NCBI RefSeq assembly: GCF_018200035.1
Contig: NZ_CP073583.1
Span: 1-64,000 of the forward strand
Length of the DNA stretch: 64,000 nucleotides
Source of the DNA: Sulfitobacter albidus
Lineage (GTDB): Bacteria; Pseudomonadota; Alphaproteobacteria; Rhodobacterales; Rhodobacteraceae
Reading direction: 5' to 3'
A program made the position numbers and the translations under genes. Within the stretch, counting starts at the first letter, position 1; each line of letters opens with the position of its first letter. Positions 29,521-38,460 of the stretch are shown here, in pieces. The notes beneath the pieces were generated by a model. That model was given only the letters and a program-made list of their open reading frames with translations, searched no databases and had not been told where the DNA came from.

Positions 29521-30267
29521 CTAGAAGTTGAGGTTGAACACGCGGCTCAGCCCCACGCGGATCCGGAACTGATCGTCCGAGCCAAGCTGCGTCACCGGGC
29601 TGTCTCCGGCATCGCCGATCAGCTTTTCGTAGGAAACCGCGCCTTCGATCGCCCAGCGATCATCGAGATAGTACGCCCCCTGAACCTCGATGCCGGCCCC
29701 CAGCGCACCGCCGTCCGCGTCAAACGCGTTCAGCGACGATGTTGCCGCCTCCACGCCGCTGACACCGAAATAGGTATTGGCGTAATCACTGTCGCCAAAA
29801 TTCACCCGCGGTCCGGCGCTGATCACCCAACGCTCGGCGTCGCGGAAAATCACATCGGCGCCCAGCGTCCCGGTCACGCCCGAATGGCCGGTCACACCCT
29901 TGCGGACCTCACCAAACGCACGCCAGTTCGTTTGCTGGTATGTCAGACCAAGGCCAAGCTCCACCGCGGTGTCGATTTCATCGAGGGCTTCGATATCGCG
30001 ACCGCCGATGACCTTGAACGCGCCCCGCACGCCAAACCCGTTTGCCGCAACACCCCGCACGCCGTTGCCCGCGCTGAAATTCCCCCACCGCAGCGCACCG
30101 AAGGTAAAGCCAAGATCGGGAACCGCCTCGTAATCATCCGAGCCGGGATACTCCGGTGCCGCACCCACGCCGCCGCGCAGCGAGAATTCGAATGATCGCT
30201 CCTGTGCCGCCACAGGCAGCGCCAACACCAGCGCCAGTCCCGTCGTCCCGATCAAACCAAACCGCAT
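29521..30267 (-). CDS. MipA/OmpV family outer-membrane protein
   Basis: This 248-residue protein starts at ATG 30267 with GGAG eight bases upstream. A signal peptide (MRFGLIGTTGLALVLALPVAAQ) precedes EFSLRGGVGAAPEYPGSDDYEAVPDLGFTF, the family hallmark. Alternating amphipathic strands and a terminal aromatic residue (VFNLNF) indicate an outer-membrane beta-barrel. MipA/OmpV proteins are linked to envelope scaffolding and stress; no exact role can be given. Confidence 0.86.
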   Translation of the reverse strand: MRFGLIGTTGLALVLALPVAAQERSFEFSLRGGVGAAPEYPGSDDYEAVPDLGFTFGALRWGNFSAGNGVRGVAANGFGVRGAFKVIGGRDIEALDEIDTAVELGLGLTYQQTNWRAFGEVRKGVTGHSGVTGTLGADVIFRDAERWVISAGPRVNFGDSDYANTYFGVSGVEAATSSLNAFDADGGALGAGIEVQGAYYLDDRWAIEGAVSYEKLIGDAGDSPVTQLGSDDQFRIRVGLSRVFNLNF

Positions 30268-30342
30268 TTTACGTACTCCAAACACAAAGCGGGAATCCCC
30301 CGCCGTTCGCACCACCATAAAGCAGGCTAAATCCTTCGTATA

Positions 30343-30364
30343 CGGTGAATTTCATCCTTCACCG
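30343..30364 (-). terminator. Putative terminator/stem-loop after dctM
   Basis: CGGTGAA (30343-30349) and TTCACCG (30358-30364) form a perfect 7-bp stem with an 8-nt loop, six bases past the dctM stop on the minus strand. No strong U tract follows, so efficiency is uncertain. Confidence 0.4.
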
Positions 30365-30369
30365 CTCCG

Positions 30370-31677
30370 TCATAGCCCGGGCAGCCACAACGCGATCTGC
30401 GGAAAGACGATCAAGAGCGCCACCAGCAGCATCGAACAGGCCATATAGGGGATCGCCGCACCGTAGATCTCGCGCATGGTGGTATCCTTGGGGGCCACCC
30501 CTTTCATCACGAAGAGCAGCAGTCCGAACGGCGGCGTGGTAAAGCTGATCTCGAGCGCCAGCAGGATGATCAGCGCAAACCAGATCGGATCGAACCCCAG
30601 CGACAGCGCCAGCGGGAAGAAAATCGGCACTGTGAGCAACATCATCGAGATCTGCTCCATGAACATGCCCAACAGCAACAGCACCGCGAACATCACCAGC
30701 AGCATCGCAATCGGGTCCAGCTCGAACGAAGTGGCCCAGCGGATCAGACCCGACGATGCACCGGAGAACGCCAAAAGCTGGCTGAACGTGGCCGAGCCGA
30801 AGACGATCAGATAGGCCATCAGCGTCACACGCAGGGCGCCGACGATGGATTTCTTCATCGCCTCCCAGCTCAGGCAGCGGAACACCACCGCAAGGATCAG
30901 TACCCCCAGCGCGCCAAACGCCGCCGCCTCGGAAGGAGTGATCAAACCGCCCACCATGCCGATGACGATCAGAACCATGACCGACAGCATCGGCAGGATA
31001 TCCTTGAACAGCAGCCCGAATTTCGCGCCCGTGCTCAAGGGCTCCACATCGTAGGCGGGCGCGGCGGAGGGATCAATCTTGGTCTGGATGTAAATCGTTG
31101 CGATGTAGAAACTCGCCAGGATCAACCCCGGAATGATCCCCGCAATTAGCAACGCGCCCACGTCGATGCGCGCCAATGTTGCCAGCAACACGGCCAACGC
31201 GGAGGGCGGGATGATGATCGCCAGCCCCCCGGTGCCCAGGATCGGACCGATGCTCATGTGTTTCTTGTACCCGCGCTGCGTCATCTCGGGCACCATCAGG
31301 CTGCCCAGCAGGGCGGTTGATCCCATGGACGATCCCGACAGCGTCGAAAACGCGGTGCCGCCCAACACGGTCACATAGCTCAGCCGCCCCGGCAGACGGC
31401 CCAACAGCTTGTCGATCGCGGTGAACATCCGCGCACCAAGCCCGGTATGGAAAAAGATCTCTCCCATCAGCAGGAACAGCGGGATCGGCACCAGCGCGAA
31501 ATTCGTCAGACCGCCGAACCCGTTGTTCAGCATCAGGGTCACGCCCCGCGCGCCGCCCATGAAGAACCACGCGCCAATGATATTGGCCGCCAAGAACGCC
31601 AGCGCCACCGGCATCCCGATCGCCATCAAAACAAGGATAGAGCCGATCAGCAGGCCAAGCGCTTCGAACCATTCCAT
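30370..31677 (-). CDS. dctM: TRAP transporter large permease (DctM)
   Basis: This 435-residue polytopic membrane protein has about twelve hydrophobic segments. DctM-type motifs include PVALAFLAANIIGAWFF, FALVPIPLFLLMGEIFFHTGLG, SGSSMGSTALLGSLMVPEM and the late FTTPPFGLLLFVMKGVAP. It is the Na+-coupled channel subunit of a tripartite ATP-independent periplasmic transporter. Its start overlaps the dctQ stop by one base. Ligand probably an organic acid, judged from the linked catabolic genes. Confidence 0.94.
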   Translation of the reverse strand: MEWFEALGLLIGSILVLMAIGMPVALAFLAANIIGAWFFMGGARGVTLMLNNGFGGLTNFALVPIPLFLLMGEIFFHTGLGARMFTAIDKLLGRLPGRLSYVTVLGGTAFSTLSGSSMGSTALLGSLMVPEMTQRGYKKHMSIGPILGTGGLAIIIPPSALAVLLATLARIDVGALLIAGIIPGLILASFYIATIYIQTKIDPSAAPAYDVEPLSTGAKFGLLFKDILPMLSVMVLIVIGMVGGLITPSEAAAFGALGVLILAVVFRCLSWEAMKKSIVGALRVTLMAYLIVFGSATFSQLLAFSGASSGLIRWATSFELDPIAMLLVMFAVLLLLGMFMEQISMMLLTVPIFFPLALSLGFDPIWFALIILLALEISFTTPPFGLLLFVMKGVAPKDTTMREIYGAAIPYMACSMLLVALLIVFPQIALWLPGL

Positions 31678-32183
31678 TACTCGTGAATCCCCGCTTCGCC
31701 CGAATGCATCAGCTCTGCCCCAAAGACAAAGCGCGCAAACTCAATCGCCATCAGCCCGAAACTGATCGGGAAGGCGGCGGTCAGGATCCACTTGGGGAAA
31801 TAATAGGCGCGCACGTCCAGATCATTGCGCTCGATATTGGTGAGCATCAGCTCAAACCCCTTCCAGGCGAGCATCGCGCAGACCGCCACGCAGGTGATCG
31901 CCACGCCCCGGCTGACGATGCGCCGCGCCCCATCGGGCAGCGCGGCGGTTACCAGTTCGATATGCACATGGCCGCGTTCGCGCACCAACCACGGCGCGCC
32001 CAGCATCGTCATATACAGGATCGCGTATTCGCTTGAGGTGAACAGCCACGCAAACGGCTGCATCCCGAGGTTGCGCATCGTCACCGATACCACGACCGAG
32101 ATCATCAGCCAGACAAGCATCGCCCCCGCGATCCCCGCCATTGCGTATAAAACGCCGAGATAGAGCCTGTTTGCCGCCTGCAT
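31677..32183 (-). CDS. dctQ: TRAP transporter small permease (DctQ)
   Basis: This is a 168-residue protein from ATG 32183, chosen because GAGGG lies seven bases upstream; ATG 32198 is possible. Four membrane segments are visible, with the DctQ-like stretch WLFTSSEYAILYMTMLGAPWLVRERGHVHIEL between the second and third. It partners DctM and the periplasmic receptor. Confidence 0.9.
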   Translation of the reverse strand: MQAANRLYLGVLYAMAGIAGAMLVWLMISVVVSVTMRNLGMQPFAWLFTSSEYAILYMTMLGAPWLVRERGHVHIELVTAALPDGARRIVSRGVAITCVAVCAMLAWKGFELMLTNIERNDLDVRAYYFPKWILTAAFPISFGLMAIEFARFVFGAELMHSGEAGIHE

Positions 32184-32203
32184 TCCGATCCCTCGCATGA
32201 AAT

Positions 32204-32227
32204 GCGCCGGAGGTTTCCCCCCGGCGC
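32204..32227 (-). terminator. Stem-loop between dctP and dctQ
   Basis: GCGCCGG (32204-32210) and CCGGCGC (32221-32227) form a perfect 7-bp stem with a 10-nt loop, eight bases after the dctP stop. It probably stabilises dctP mRNA and limits dctQM expression, as in the LIV-type operon. Confidence 0.5.
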
Positions 32228-32234
32228 GATTGGC

Positions 32235-33233
32235 TTACTTGTCGTAGAAGAGCTCGATCAACTTGTCGTAGTTGTCAGCCCCCTGCGGCGCTTCCTCCAT
32301 CAGACCTTTCATGCGGTCCCACGTCTTTTCGACAGCGGCGCCGAGGTAGGCATCGGCGGCCTCTCCCTCAAGCGTGACGACCTGCATCCCGGCCTCTTCG
32401 AGTGCCGCAAAATCCTCGTCGCGCTTGGCGCCAAGGTTTTCAGCGGATTCAACCTCATGGGCGATGGCCACGTCCTGCACGATCTTGCGCGCCTCTTCCG
32501 ACAGGCTGTCCCATTTTTCGAGGTTCACGATCACACCCAGATCGGTCGAGAAAAAGCACGGCTCGATCCGGTAGTTCAGAAACTCGTTCCACTTGAGGTC
32601 GATCAGGCCGATCTGTGTCCAGCCCGTCGCGTCCACCACGCCCCGCTCCAGCGCGGAGTAGACTTCGGTGGTGGGCAGGTCGATCACCTGCGCGCCCAGA
32701 TAGTCGGTAAAGAACGCGTTGTAGACCGCGTTGCCCCGCAGCTTCAGGCCGGAAACGTCGAGGTTGCCACCATCGTCCAGCGTCGGCTCGTCGCGGGTCC
32801 ACAGGTTATAGCAGACACCGCTATCGAACCAGCCGAGGTATTTGACGCCCATCTTTTCCTGATGGATCTGGTCGATCAGCTCGATCCCGCCATTCTCGCG
32901 CGTCTCGCCAGCGGTCTTGTTCGACGTCACAAGCGCGTCCTTTTCGGGCAGCGCACCGGCGTAGAACGAACCCGGCGTATAGACCATATCGACCACGCCG
33001 TTGCGCACCGCATCGGGTTGCTGGAACATGCCGATGGCCTCCGGCCCGCCGCGCACTTCGATCTGCACAACGCCTTCGCCCGCCGCATTTACCTTGTCGA
33101 CGAATTCGAGGAAGGATTTAGTGTAGATCAGGCTTTCGGGAAAAGCGTGCACCGCCGTGATCGTTTCCTGCGCGTAGGCCGTACCGGCAAGTGCTGTCGT
33201 GGCGAGGATCCCGCCGAAAATCGTGTGTTTCAT
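32235..33233 (-). CDS. dctP: TRAP transporter substrate-binding protein (DctP)
   Basis: This 332-residue periplasmic receptor has the signal peptide MKHTIFGGILATTALAGTAYA followed by QETITAVHAFPE. The DctP helix-strand motif (KLRGNAVYNAFFTDYLGAQVIDLPTTEVYSALERGVVDA) carries the conserved Arg that binds the ligand carboxylate. The ligand is therefore probably a carboxylic acid. It is encoded just downstream of leuD on the same strand, linking import to the catabolic island. Confidence 0.93.
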   Translation of the reverse strand: MKHTIFGGILATTALAGTAYAQETITAVHAFPESLIYTKSFLEFVDKVNAAGEGVVQIEVRGGPEAIGMFQQPDAVRNGVVDMVYTPGSFYAGALPEKDALVTSNKTAGETRENGGIELIDQIHQEKMGVKYLGWFDSGVCYNLWTRDEPTLDDGGNLDVSGLKLRGNAVYNAFFTDYLGAQVIDLPTTEVYSALERGVVDATGWTQIGLIDLKWNEFLNYRIEPCFFSTDLGVIVNLEKWDSLSEEARKIVQDVAIAHEVESAENLGAKRDEDFAALEEAGMQVVTLEGEAADAYLGAAVEKTWDRMKGLMEEAPQGADNYDKLIELFYDK

Positions 33234-33275
33234 CTGGTCTTTCTCCCTGGTTTGGTGACGCTTTTGCGTCGGTCT

Positions 33276-33857
33276 TTAGGTTGCGGGCACTGCCCACGGA
33301 TACGCCGCCACACGGGCGGCGGCAAACTCGGATATCTCGGCGTCGTGTTGCGCGGTCAGGTCAATATCGTCCCAGCCGTTCATCAGTTTTTCGCGCCAGA
33401 CGGGATCAAGATCAAAGGCGACCTCCTGCCCCGCGATCACCGCCGTTCCGGCAGCAAGGTCAACACGGGCCTCGGCCCGCCCGCCCGCCAGCACGCTTTG
33501 TAGCTGCGCAATGGTCTCCGCATCGATCCGCGCGGGCAGCAGGCCGTTATTCACGGCATTGCTGGCAAAGATGTCGCCGAAGCTCGGCGCAAACACCGCG
33601 CGCACGCCAAAATCAACCAGCGCGTAGACCGCCGCCTCCCGGCTCGACCCGCTGCCAAAGTTGCGGCCCGCGACGATCACCTCGACCGTACCGGCGTCCA
33701 GCGGATGCCCCTGCCCGCGCACATCATGCAGCAGGAAGTCCCCGTAGCCGTCCGCGCGCGGCTGCGACATGAACCGCGCCGGGATCAGCTGATCGGTGTC
33801 GATGTTGTCCTGCGCAAGTGCCACCGCCTGCCCCGTGATCTCATGCCAGCCGCTCAT
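33276..33857 (-). CDS. leuD: 3-isopropylmalate dehydratase-type small subunit
   Basis: This 193-residue swivel-domain subunit of the aconitase superfamily has [13 protein letters not shown], the substrate-binding [13 protein letters not shown] loop and [16 protein letters not shown]. It pairs with the overlapping leuC. Although LeuCD normally isomerises isopropylmalate in leucine synthesis, linkage to a TRAP importer, a GntR regulator and a catabolic operon suggests a hydratase acting on another 2-hydroxy-diacid. Alternative names would include dimethylmaleate or citraconate hydratase; sequence alone does not decide. Confidence 0.9.
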   Translation of the reverse strand: MSGWHEITGQAVALAQDNIDTDQLIPARFMSQPRADGYGDFLLHDVRGQGHPLDAGTVEVIVAGRNFGSGSSREAAVYALVDFGVRAVFAPSFGDIFASNAVNNGLLPARIDAETIAQLQSVLAGGRAEARVDLAAGTAVIAGQEVAFDLDPVWREKLMNGWDDIDLTAQHDAEISEFAAARVAAYPWAVPAT

Positions 33858-35244
33858 GCCCGCCCCTCCAACAAGGGGCGCACGTCGGTCAGATGCCCGG
33901 TGACGGCGGCGGCGGCGACCATGGCAGGGCTCATCAGATGGGTGCGCGCGCCGCGCCCCTGCCGCCCCTTGAAGTTCCGGTTGGTGGAGGAGGCACAGCG
34001 TTTGCCCGCTTCAACCAGATCGCCGTTCATGCCCACGCACATCGAACAGCCCGCATTCGCCCATTCCAGCCCCGCCTGCACGAATATCTCTGCCAGCCCT
34101 TCGGCCTCGGCCTGTCGTTTCACTGCCGCAGAGCCGGGCGAGACGAGCCCCGGCACCCGCGCCTGCCTTCCGGCCAGCACCTTGGCCGCCATGCGCAGAT
34201 CCTCGATGCGCCCGTTGGTGCAGCTGCCGATAAACACCTGATCCACGGCCACCTGCGACAATGGTGTGCCCGGTTCCAATCCCATGTATTCGAGCGCGCC
34301 GCGCGCGTGCTCCGCCTTGCCATCGGCCAGGGCTGACGGCTCTGGAACAGTCTCTGTAATGGGCAATGCCTCTTCAGGAGAGGTCCCCCACGTCACCGTC
34401 GGCGCAATCGCGGCGGCGTCGATCCGCAGCTCACGGTCGAATGACGCGTCCTCCTCCGAACGCAGTGACCGCCAGTCTGCGACCGCCGTGTCCCAGCTGT
34501 CGCCCTTCGGCGCAAACGGACGACCCTTGAGATAGTCAAACGTCACCTCGTCGGGCGCCACCATGCCGAGGCGCCCGCCCCTTCGATGCTGAGGTTGCAC
34601 AACGTCATGCGCCCTTCCATCGACAGCGCCCGAACGGCCTCACCCGCATATTCAATCGCGTGGCCCCGCGCGCCGTCGGCGCCCAGCCGCGCGATCCAGT
34701 GCAGCGCCATGTCCTTTGCCGTCACCCCCGGCGCGAGCGCAGCGTCAAAGGTGATCCGCATCGCCTTGGGCCGCTTTTGCCAGATCGTCTGCGTGGCGAG
34801 GATATGCGCCACCTCCGTCGCACCCACGCCAAAGGCAAGCGCCCCAAACGCGCCGTGGGTCGAGGTATGGCTGTCCCCGCAATTGATCAGCAAACCGGGC
34901 AAGGTCAGACTCTGTTCCGGGCCAATTACATGCACGATCCCCTGTTCGGGATCCTTGAGGTCGAACAGACGTACACCGGTGGCGCGCGCATTTTCCTTCA
35001 GCGTGCGCATCATGCGGCGGATGTCGGCGGCGACCTCAACATCGCGCGTGGGCGCGTAGTGATCGACCACGCCAAACGTCAGATCGGGCCGGGCGACGGG
35101 CATTTCACGGCCTGCCAGCTTGGCGAAGGCGTGATGCGATCCCTCATGCACCAGATGCCGGTCCACCCACATCAACGAGGTCCCATCCTCGCGGCGCAAA
35201 ACCTCATGCGCATCCCACAGCTTATCCAGCAGGGTTTGGCTCAT
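33854..35244 (-). pseudogene. leuC: 3-isopropylmalate dehydratase-type large subunit, single frameshift
   Basis: The N-terminal ~225 residues (MSQTLLDKLWDAHEVLRREDGTS ... [10 protein letters not shown]) and the rest ([18 protein letters not shown] onward) are in different frames. The break lies at the C4 run 34578-34581; one more C restores [20 protein letters not shown] and a 463-residue protein of normal LeuC length. All three Fe-S cysteines are present (GSCTNGR, GCSMCVG). The perfectly conserved sequence on both sides favours a sequencing undercall. It overlaps leuD and gntR by four bases each. Confidence 0.88.
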
Positions 35245-36056
35245 GCAGCGGCCTCCGGCACGGATGGCTTGATCACCGGCTCCCAGTGACGCCCCTCGCC
35301 CGCGCCGACCCGGCTCAGCGTCATCTCCAGCTTGAACATATCGGGGCGGTAGAGCGCGGAGAGGTATTCAACCCCCCTGCCCTGCGCGTCCCGCACCACC
35401 CGGTCCAGCGCCAACAGCGGCGCGCCGACGCTCAACCCCAGGTGCCCCGCCACATCCGGGGCGGCGAGCGTGGCGGTTACGCTTTGATCCGCGCTTTCGA
35501 CCTCAACGCCCGACCGTTCGAGCAGTCGGAAAAGCGGCGTCGTCGCCAGCTCTGCCTCGGTGTAGTTCTGCGCGATTTCTTCGGGCACATAGGTCGTCAG
35601 ATGCGAAAACGCACGATCCTCGATGAGCCGAAGGCGCACGGCGGTCTGCATGCGCGTGCCTGGCGCCACCCGCATGGCCTGCGCGACACCGGCGGGCGGC
35701 GCGCCATAGCTGAACGACAAAAGCCGCGCCGTGGTATTGTCCCCCATCTGCGCGACCTGCGGCATCAATGTCGCAAAATCCGCGGCGACCCCGGGGATCG
35801 GGCCAGGGCGTTTGACCATCGTGCCTGCTCCCGCGCGCCGCTCCACCAGCCCTTCGCCCTCGAGCACATCAAGCGCGCGGCGCACGGTCACCCGGCTCAC
35901 GTCAAGCGTCGCAGCAAGCCTTTGTTCACCCGGCAGCAGATCGCCCTCGGCGTGCACCCCCCGCGTGATATCGTCACGCAACTGCAAATAGACGCGCCGC
36001 GCCTTGCCTCCTTCCGGAAGCCCGCTAGTTGACCGATCAACGACATCACGTGTCAT
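35241..36056 (-). CDS. GntR family regulator with UTRA domain (HutC-like)
   Basis: This 271-residue protein from ATG 36056 has an N-terminal winged helix (YLQLRDDITRGVHAEGDLLPGEQRLAATLDVSRVTVRRALDVLEGEGLVERRAGAGT). A C-terminal UTRA ligand-binding domain ends ALYRPDMFKLEMTLSR. HutC-subfamily members repress catabolic operons and release DNA on binding the substrate or an early intermediate. It is the first gene of the leftward gntR-leuC-leuD run and faces the rightward catabolic operon, whose promoter region contains a palindrome. Confidence 0.92.
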   Translation of the reverse strand: MTRDVVDRSTSGLPEGGKARRVYLQLRDDITRGVHAEGDLLPGEQRLAATLDVSRVTVRRALDVLEGEGLVERRAGAGTMVKRPGPIPGVAADFATLMPQVAQMGDNTTARLLSFSYGAPPAGVAQAMRVAPGTRMQTAVRLRLIEDRAFSHLTTYVPEEIAQNYTEAELATTPLFRLLERSGVEVESADQSVTATLAAPDVAGHLGLSVGAPLLALDRVVRDAQGRGVEYLSALYRPDMFKLEMTLSRVGAGEGRHWEPVIKPSVPEAAA

Positions 36057-36164
36057 GTACAATATGTCCTTCTTCTGATCTGGACGGTAGCGCAGAAAAA
36101 CAAGATTGCAAGAAATCTATCTCTTTCCGAATACAAAATTGATCCTATGCTTATACGCTAAGCT

Positions 36165-36180
36165 GTACTATAGATAGTAC
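36165..36180. promoter_or_regulatory. Candidate GntR operator
   Basis: GTACTAT-AG-ATAGTAC is a perfect 7-2-7 palindrome in the 145-bp region between gntR and the rightward operon, 21 bases before the first ATG. It overlaps a possible -10 element (TACTAT, 36166-36171), a position suited to repression. The nearby GTAC in the gntR leader (36057-36060) could be a second half-site. Confidence 0.5.
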
Positions 36181-36201
36181 CGGTTTGGAAAGGGAGATCC
36201 A

Positions 36202-36768
36202 ATGCCCGTGATCGAGCTACACGTTATCGACGGCTATACCGACGATGACAAATCCCGTCTTTGCGCGGTCCTCACCGACGCGGTGCGACTGGTTGTGCCT
36301 GCCCCACCCGATGCTGTCACCGTCCTGATCCACGAGGTCGCTGCGGCAGGATACATGCGCGGGCGTCAACACCGGACCCCTGCCCCGGCCCTGCCCGATC
36401 CGACTCAGGCCGTGCGCGCGTTTCTCGCCGCAATGGAGGCGCGCGAGATTGACCGCGCCCGCGAGATGCTCGGCGCGGGGTTTGTGATGGAGTTCCCCGG
36501 CACCGGTCCGCTGCACCGCCTCGAAGACCTGATCGACTGGGCCAAGGATCGCTACCGATTCGTCACCAAAACCTACGAAGGATTTGACGCGCTGCAATCG
36601 CAGGGCGACGCGGCCATCGTCTATTGCCGTGGCACATTGTCCGGCGAATGGCCCAACGGCACCGCCTTTGACGGCATCCGTTTCATCGACCGGTTCGAGG
36701 TCACGGGCGGGCTGATCACCAAACAGGACGTCTGGAACGACATCGCAGAAATGAAGGATACCAAATGA
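36202..36768 (+). CDS. Tautomerase-SnoaL/NTF2-like fusion protein
   Basis: This 188-residue protein follows GGGAGATCC. Residues 1-62 resemble a 4-oxalocrotonate tautomerase monomer, starting MPVIELHVIDGYTDDDKSRLCAVLTDAV with Pro2 becoming the catalytic N-terminal proline after Met removal. Residues ~70-180 form a SnoaL-like/NTF2 domain (AVRAFLAAMEAREIDRAREMLGAGFVMEFPG ... GTAFDGIRFIDRFEV). Both folds handle enol/keto chemistry. The combination suggests isomerisation of an unsaturated or keto intermediate. First gene of the rightward operon; stop overlaps hyuB start. Confidence 0.8.
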   Translation: MPVIELHVIDGYTDDDKSRLCAVLTDAVRLVVPAPPDAVTVLIHEVAAAGYMRGRQHRTPAPALPDPTQAVRAFLAAMEAREIDRAREMLGAGFVMEFPGTGPLHRLEDLIDWAKDRYRFVTKTYEGFDALQSQGDAAIVYCRGTLSGEWPNGTAFDGIRFIDRFEVTGGLITKQDVWNDIAEMKDTK

Positions 36769-38460
36769 GCGCCGACATCGATCCCGTAACCCTCGCCGTC
36801 CTGGCGGGCCGCATGGAGCAGATCGCCGACGAGATGGACGCGACGCTTTTCCGTGCGGCGTTCAATCCGATCATCGCTGAAGCACATGACGCCTCGCACG
36901 GGCTTTACCATGCGACGTCGGGCGATACGCTGGTGCAGGGCAAATCCGGTCTGCCGATCTTTGTCGGCGTGATGAGCTTTGCCGTAAAGGCGGTCATCGA
37001 CAAGGCGGCGGAAAACGGCGATCTTGCCGATGGCGACGTCTATATCTTCAATGACGCGCATCTGGGCGGCACGCATCTAAGCGATATGCGCCTTGTCAGA
37101 CCCTACTTTCACGACGGAAAGCTGTTTTGCTACCTCGCGAGCGTCGGCCATTGGCACGACGTGGGCGGCGCGGTGCCCGGCAACTACAACCCGGCGGCCA
37201 CGGATGCCTTCCAAGAGGCGTTCGTGCTGCCCCCCGTGCGGCTGGTCAAAGGTGGCGAGACGCAGACCGACATCGTCGATATCCTGATGCGCAACACCCG
37301 CCTGCCACAATCGGCCCAAGGCGATCTGAACGGCCAGCTTGGCGCGCTGGATCTGGGCGTCAAACGCATGGACGAGCTGCTCGCCGACTACGGCGCCGAC
37401 ACCGTGCACGCGGGCCTCGACGCCCTGCAGGACCGCGCCGAAGCGCTGATGCGCGCCGAGCTGACGGATCTGCCCGATGGCCGCTGGGAGGCGGAGGATT
37501 TCCTCGACAACGACGGCATCACGGACGAGCCGCTGCCGATCCGTGTGGCCCTTGAGATCAAGGGCGACCGCATGACGCTGGATTTTGCGGGCACCGCGCC
37601 GCGCTGCGCGGGGCCGGTCAACATCGCCCTGCCCACCGCCGTCGCCACCGCCTATGTCGCGATCAAGCATATCTTTCCCGCGCTGCCCGCCAACGCGGGT
37701 GTGATGCGCCCGATTGACGTGAAAATCCCCGACGGCTCGCTGCTCTCGGCGCCCTTCCCCGCGCCCGTCGGCGGCTATACAGAGACGATTTTGCGCATGA
37801 TCGACGTGATCTTTGCCGCGGCATCGCATGCCGCCCCGAACGCGTCGTCGCAAACGCCTACGGCACGATCAACGCGCTCTCGATCTCGGGCACGCGCGAG
37901 AACGGCAGCCCCTGGGTCATGTTCAGCTTTTACGGCGGCGGCCACGGCGGATCGGTGGAAAGCGACGGGCTGAACCACGGGAACGCGCCGATTTCCACGG
38001 CCACGATCCCCCGATGGAGATTCTTGAGGCCGCCTATCCGGTGATGTTCAAACAATGGTCCCTGCGCCCCGACAGCGCGGGTGCAGGCAAGCATCGCGGC
38101 GGCATGGGCGCCACCTACGAGATCGAAGTGCTGGAAGGGAACGGCGCCAAGGCGTTCCTGTTCGGCGAGCGGGGACGCTACGCCCCCATGGGCGCACAGG
38201 GCGGTGGCGCGGGCGCGCTCAATGTCTTTTCGTATGAGCAATCTGATGGCTGGCACCACCCGCCCATGGCGTCGAAAATGGTGGGTATCAGGCTCGAACA
38301 AGGGCAATCCGTGCGGCTCGACACCCCCGGCGGCGGCGGCTACGGCCCGGCGTCTGACCGCGCGCCCGAAGCGGTGGCACGGGACGTCGCCGCGGGATTT
38401 CTAAGCCCTGACAAGGCAGACGAGGACTACGGCCCGGCGTGGCAGGAGGCAGCACAATGA
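36765..38460 (+). pseudogene. hyuB: Hydantoinase/oxoprolinase subunit B, two frameshifts
   Basis: This is an HyuB-family gene (N-methylhydantoinase/5-oxoprolinase beta). The first ~355 residues (SADIDPVTLAVLAGRMEQIADEMDATLFRAAFNPI ...) are in one frame. The segment PERVVANAYGTINALSISG to NHGNAPISTATIP is in a second, and MEILEAAYPVMFKQW to the end in a third. Adding one C to the run 37834-37837 and one to 38008-38012 gives a continuous 565-residue protein with the family end LDTPGGGGYG. Sequencing error is favoured. With HyuA it would open a lactam or hydantoin ring using ATP. Confidence 0.87.
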
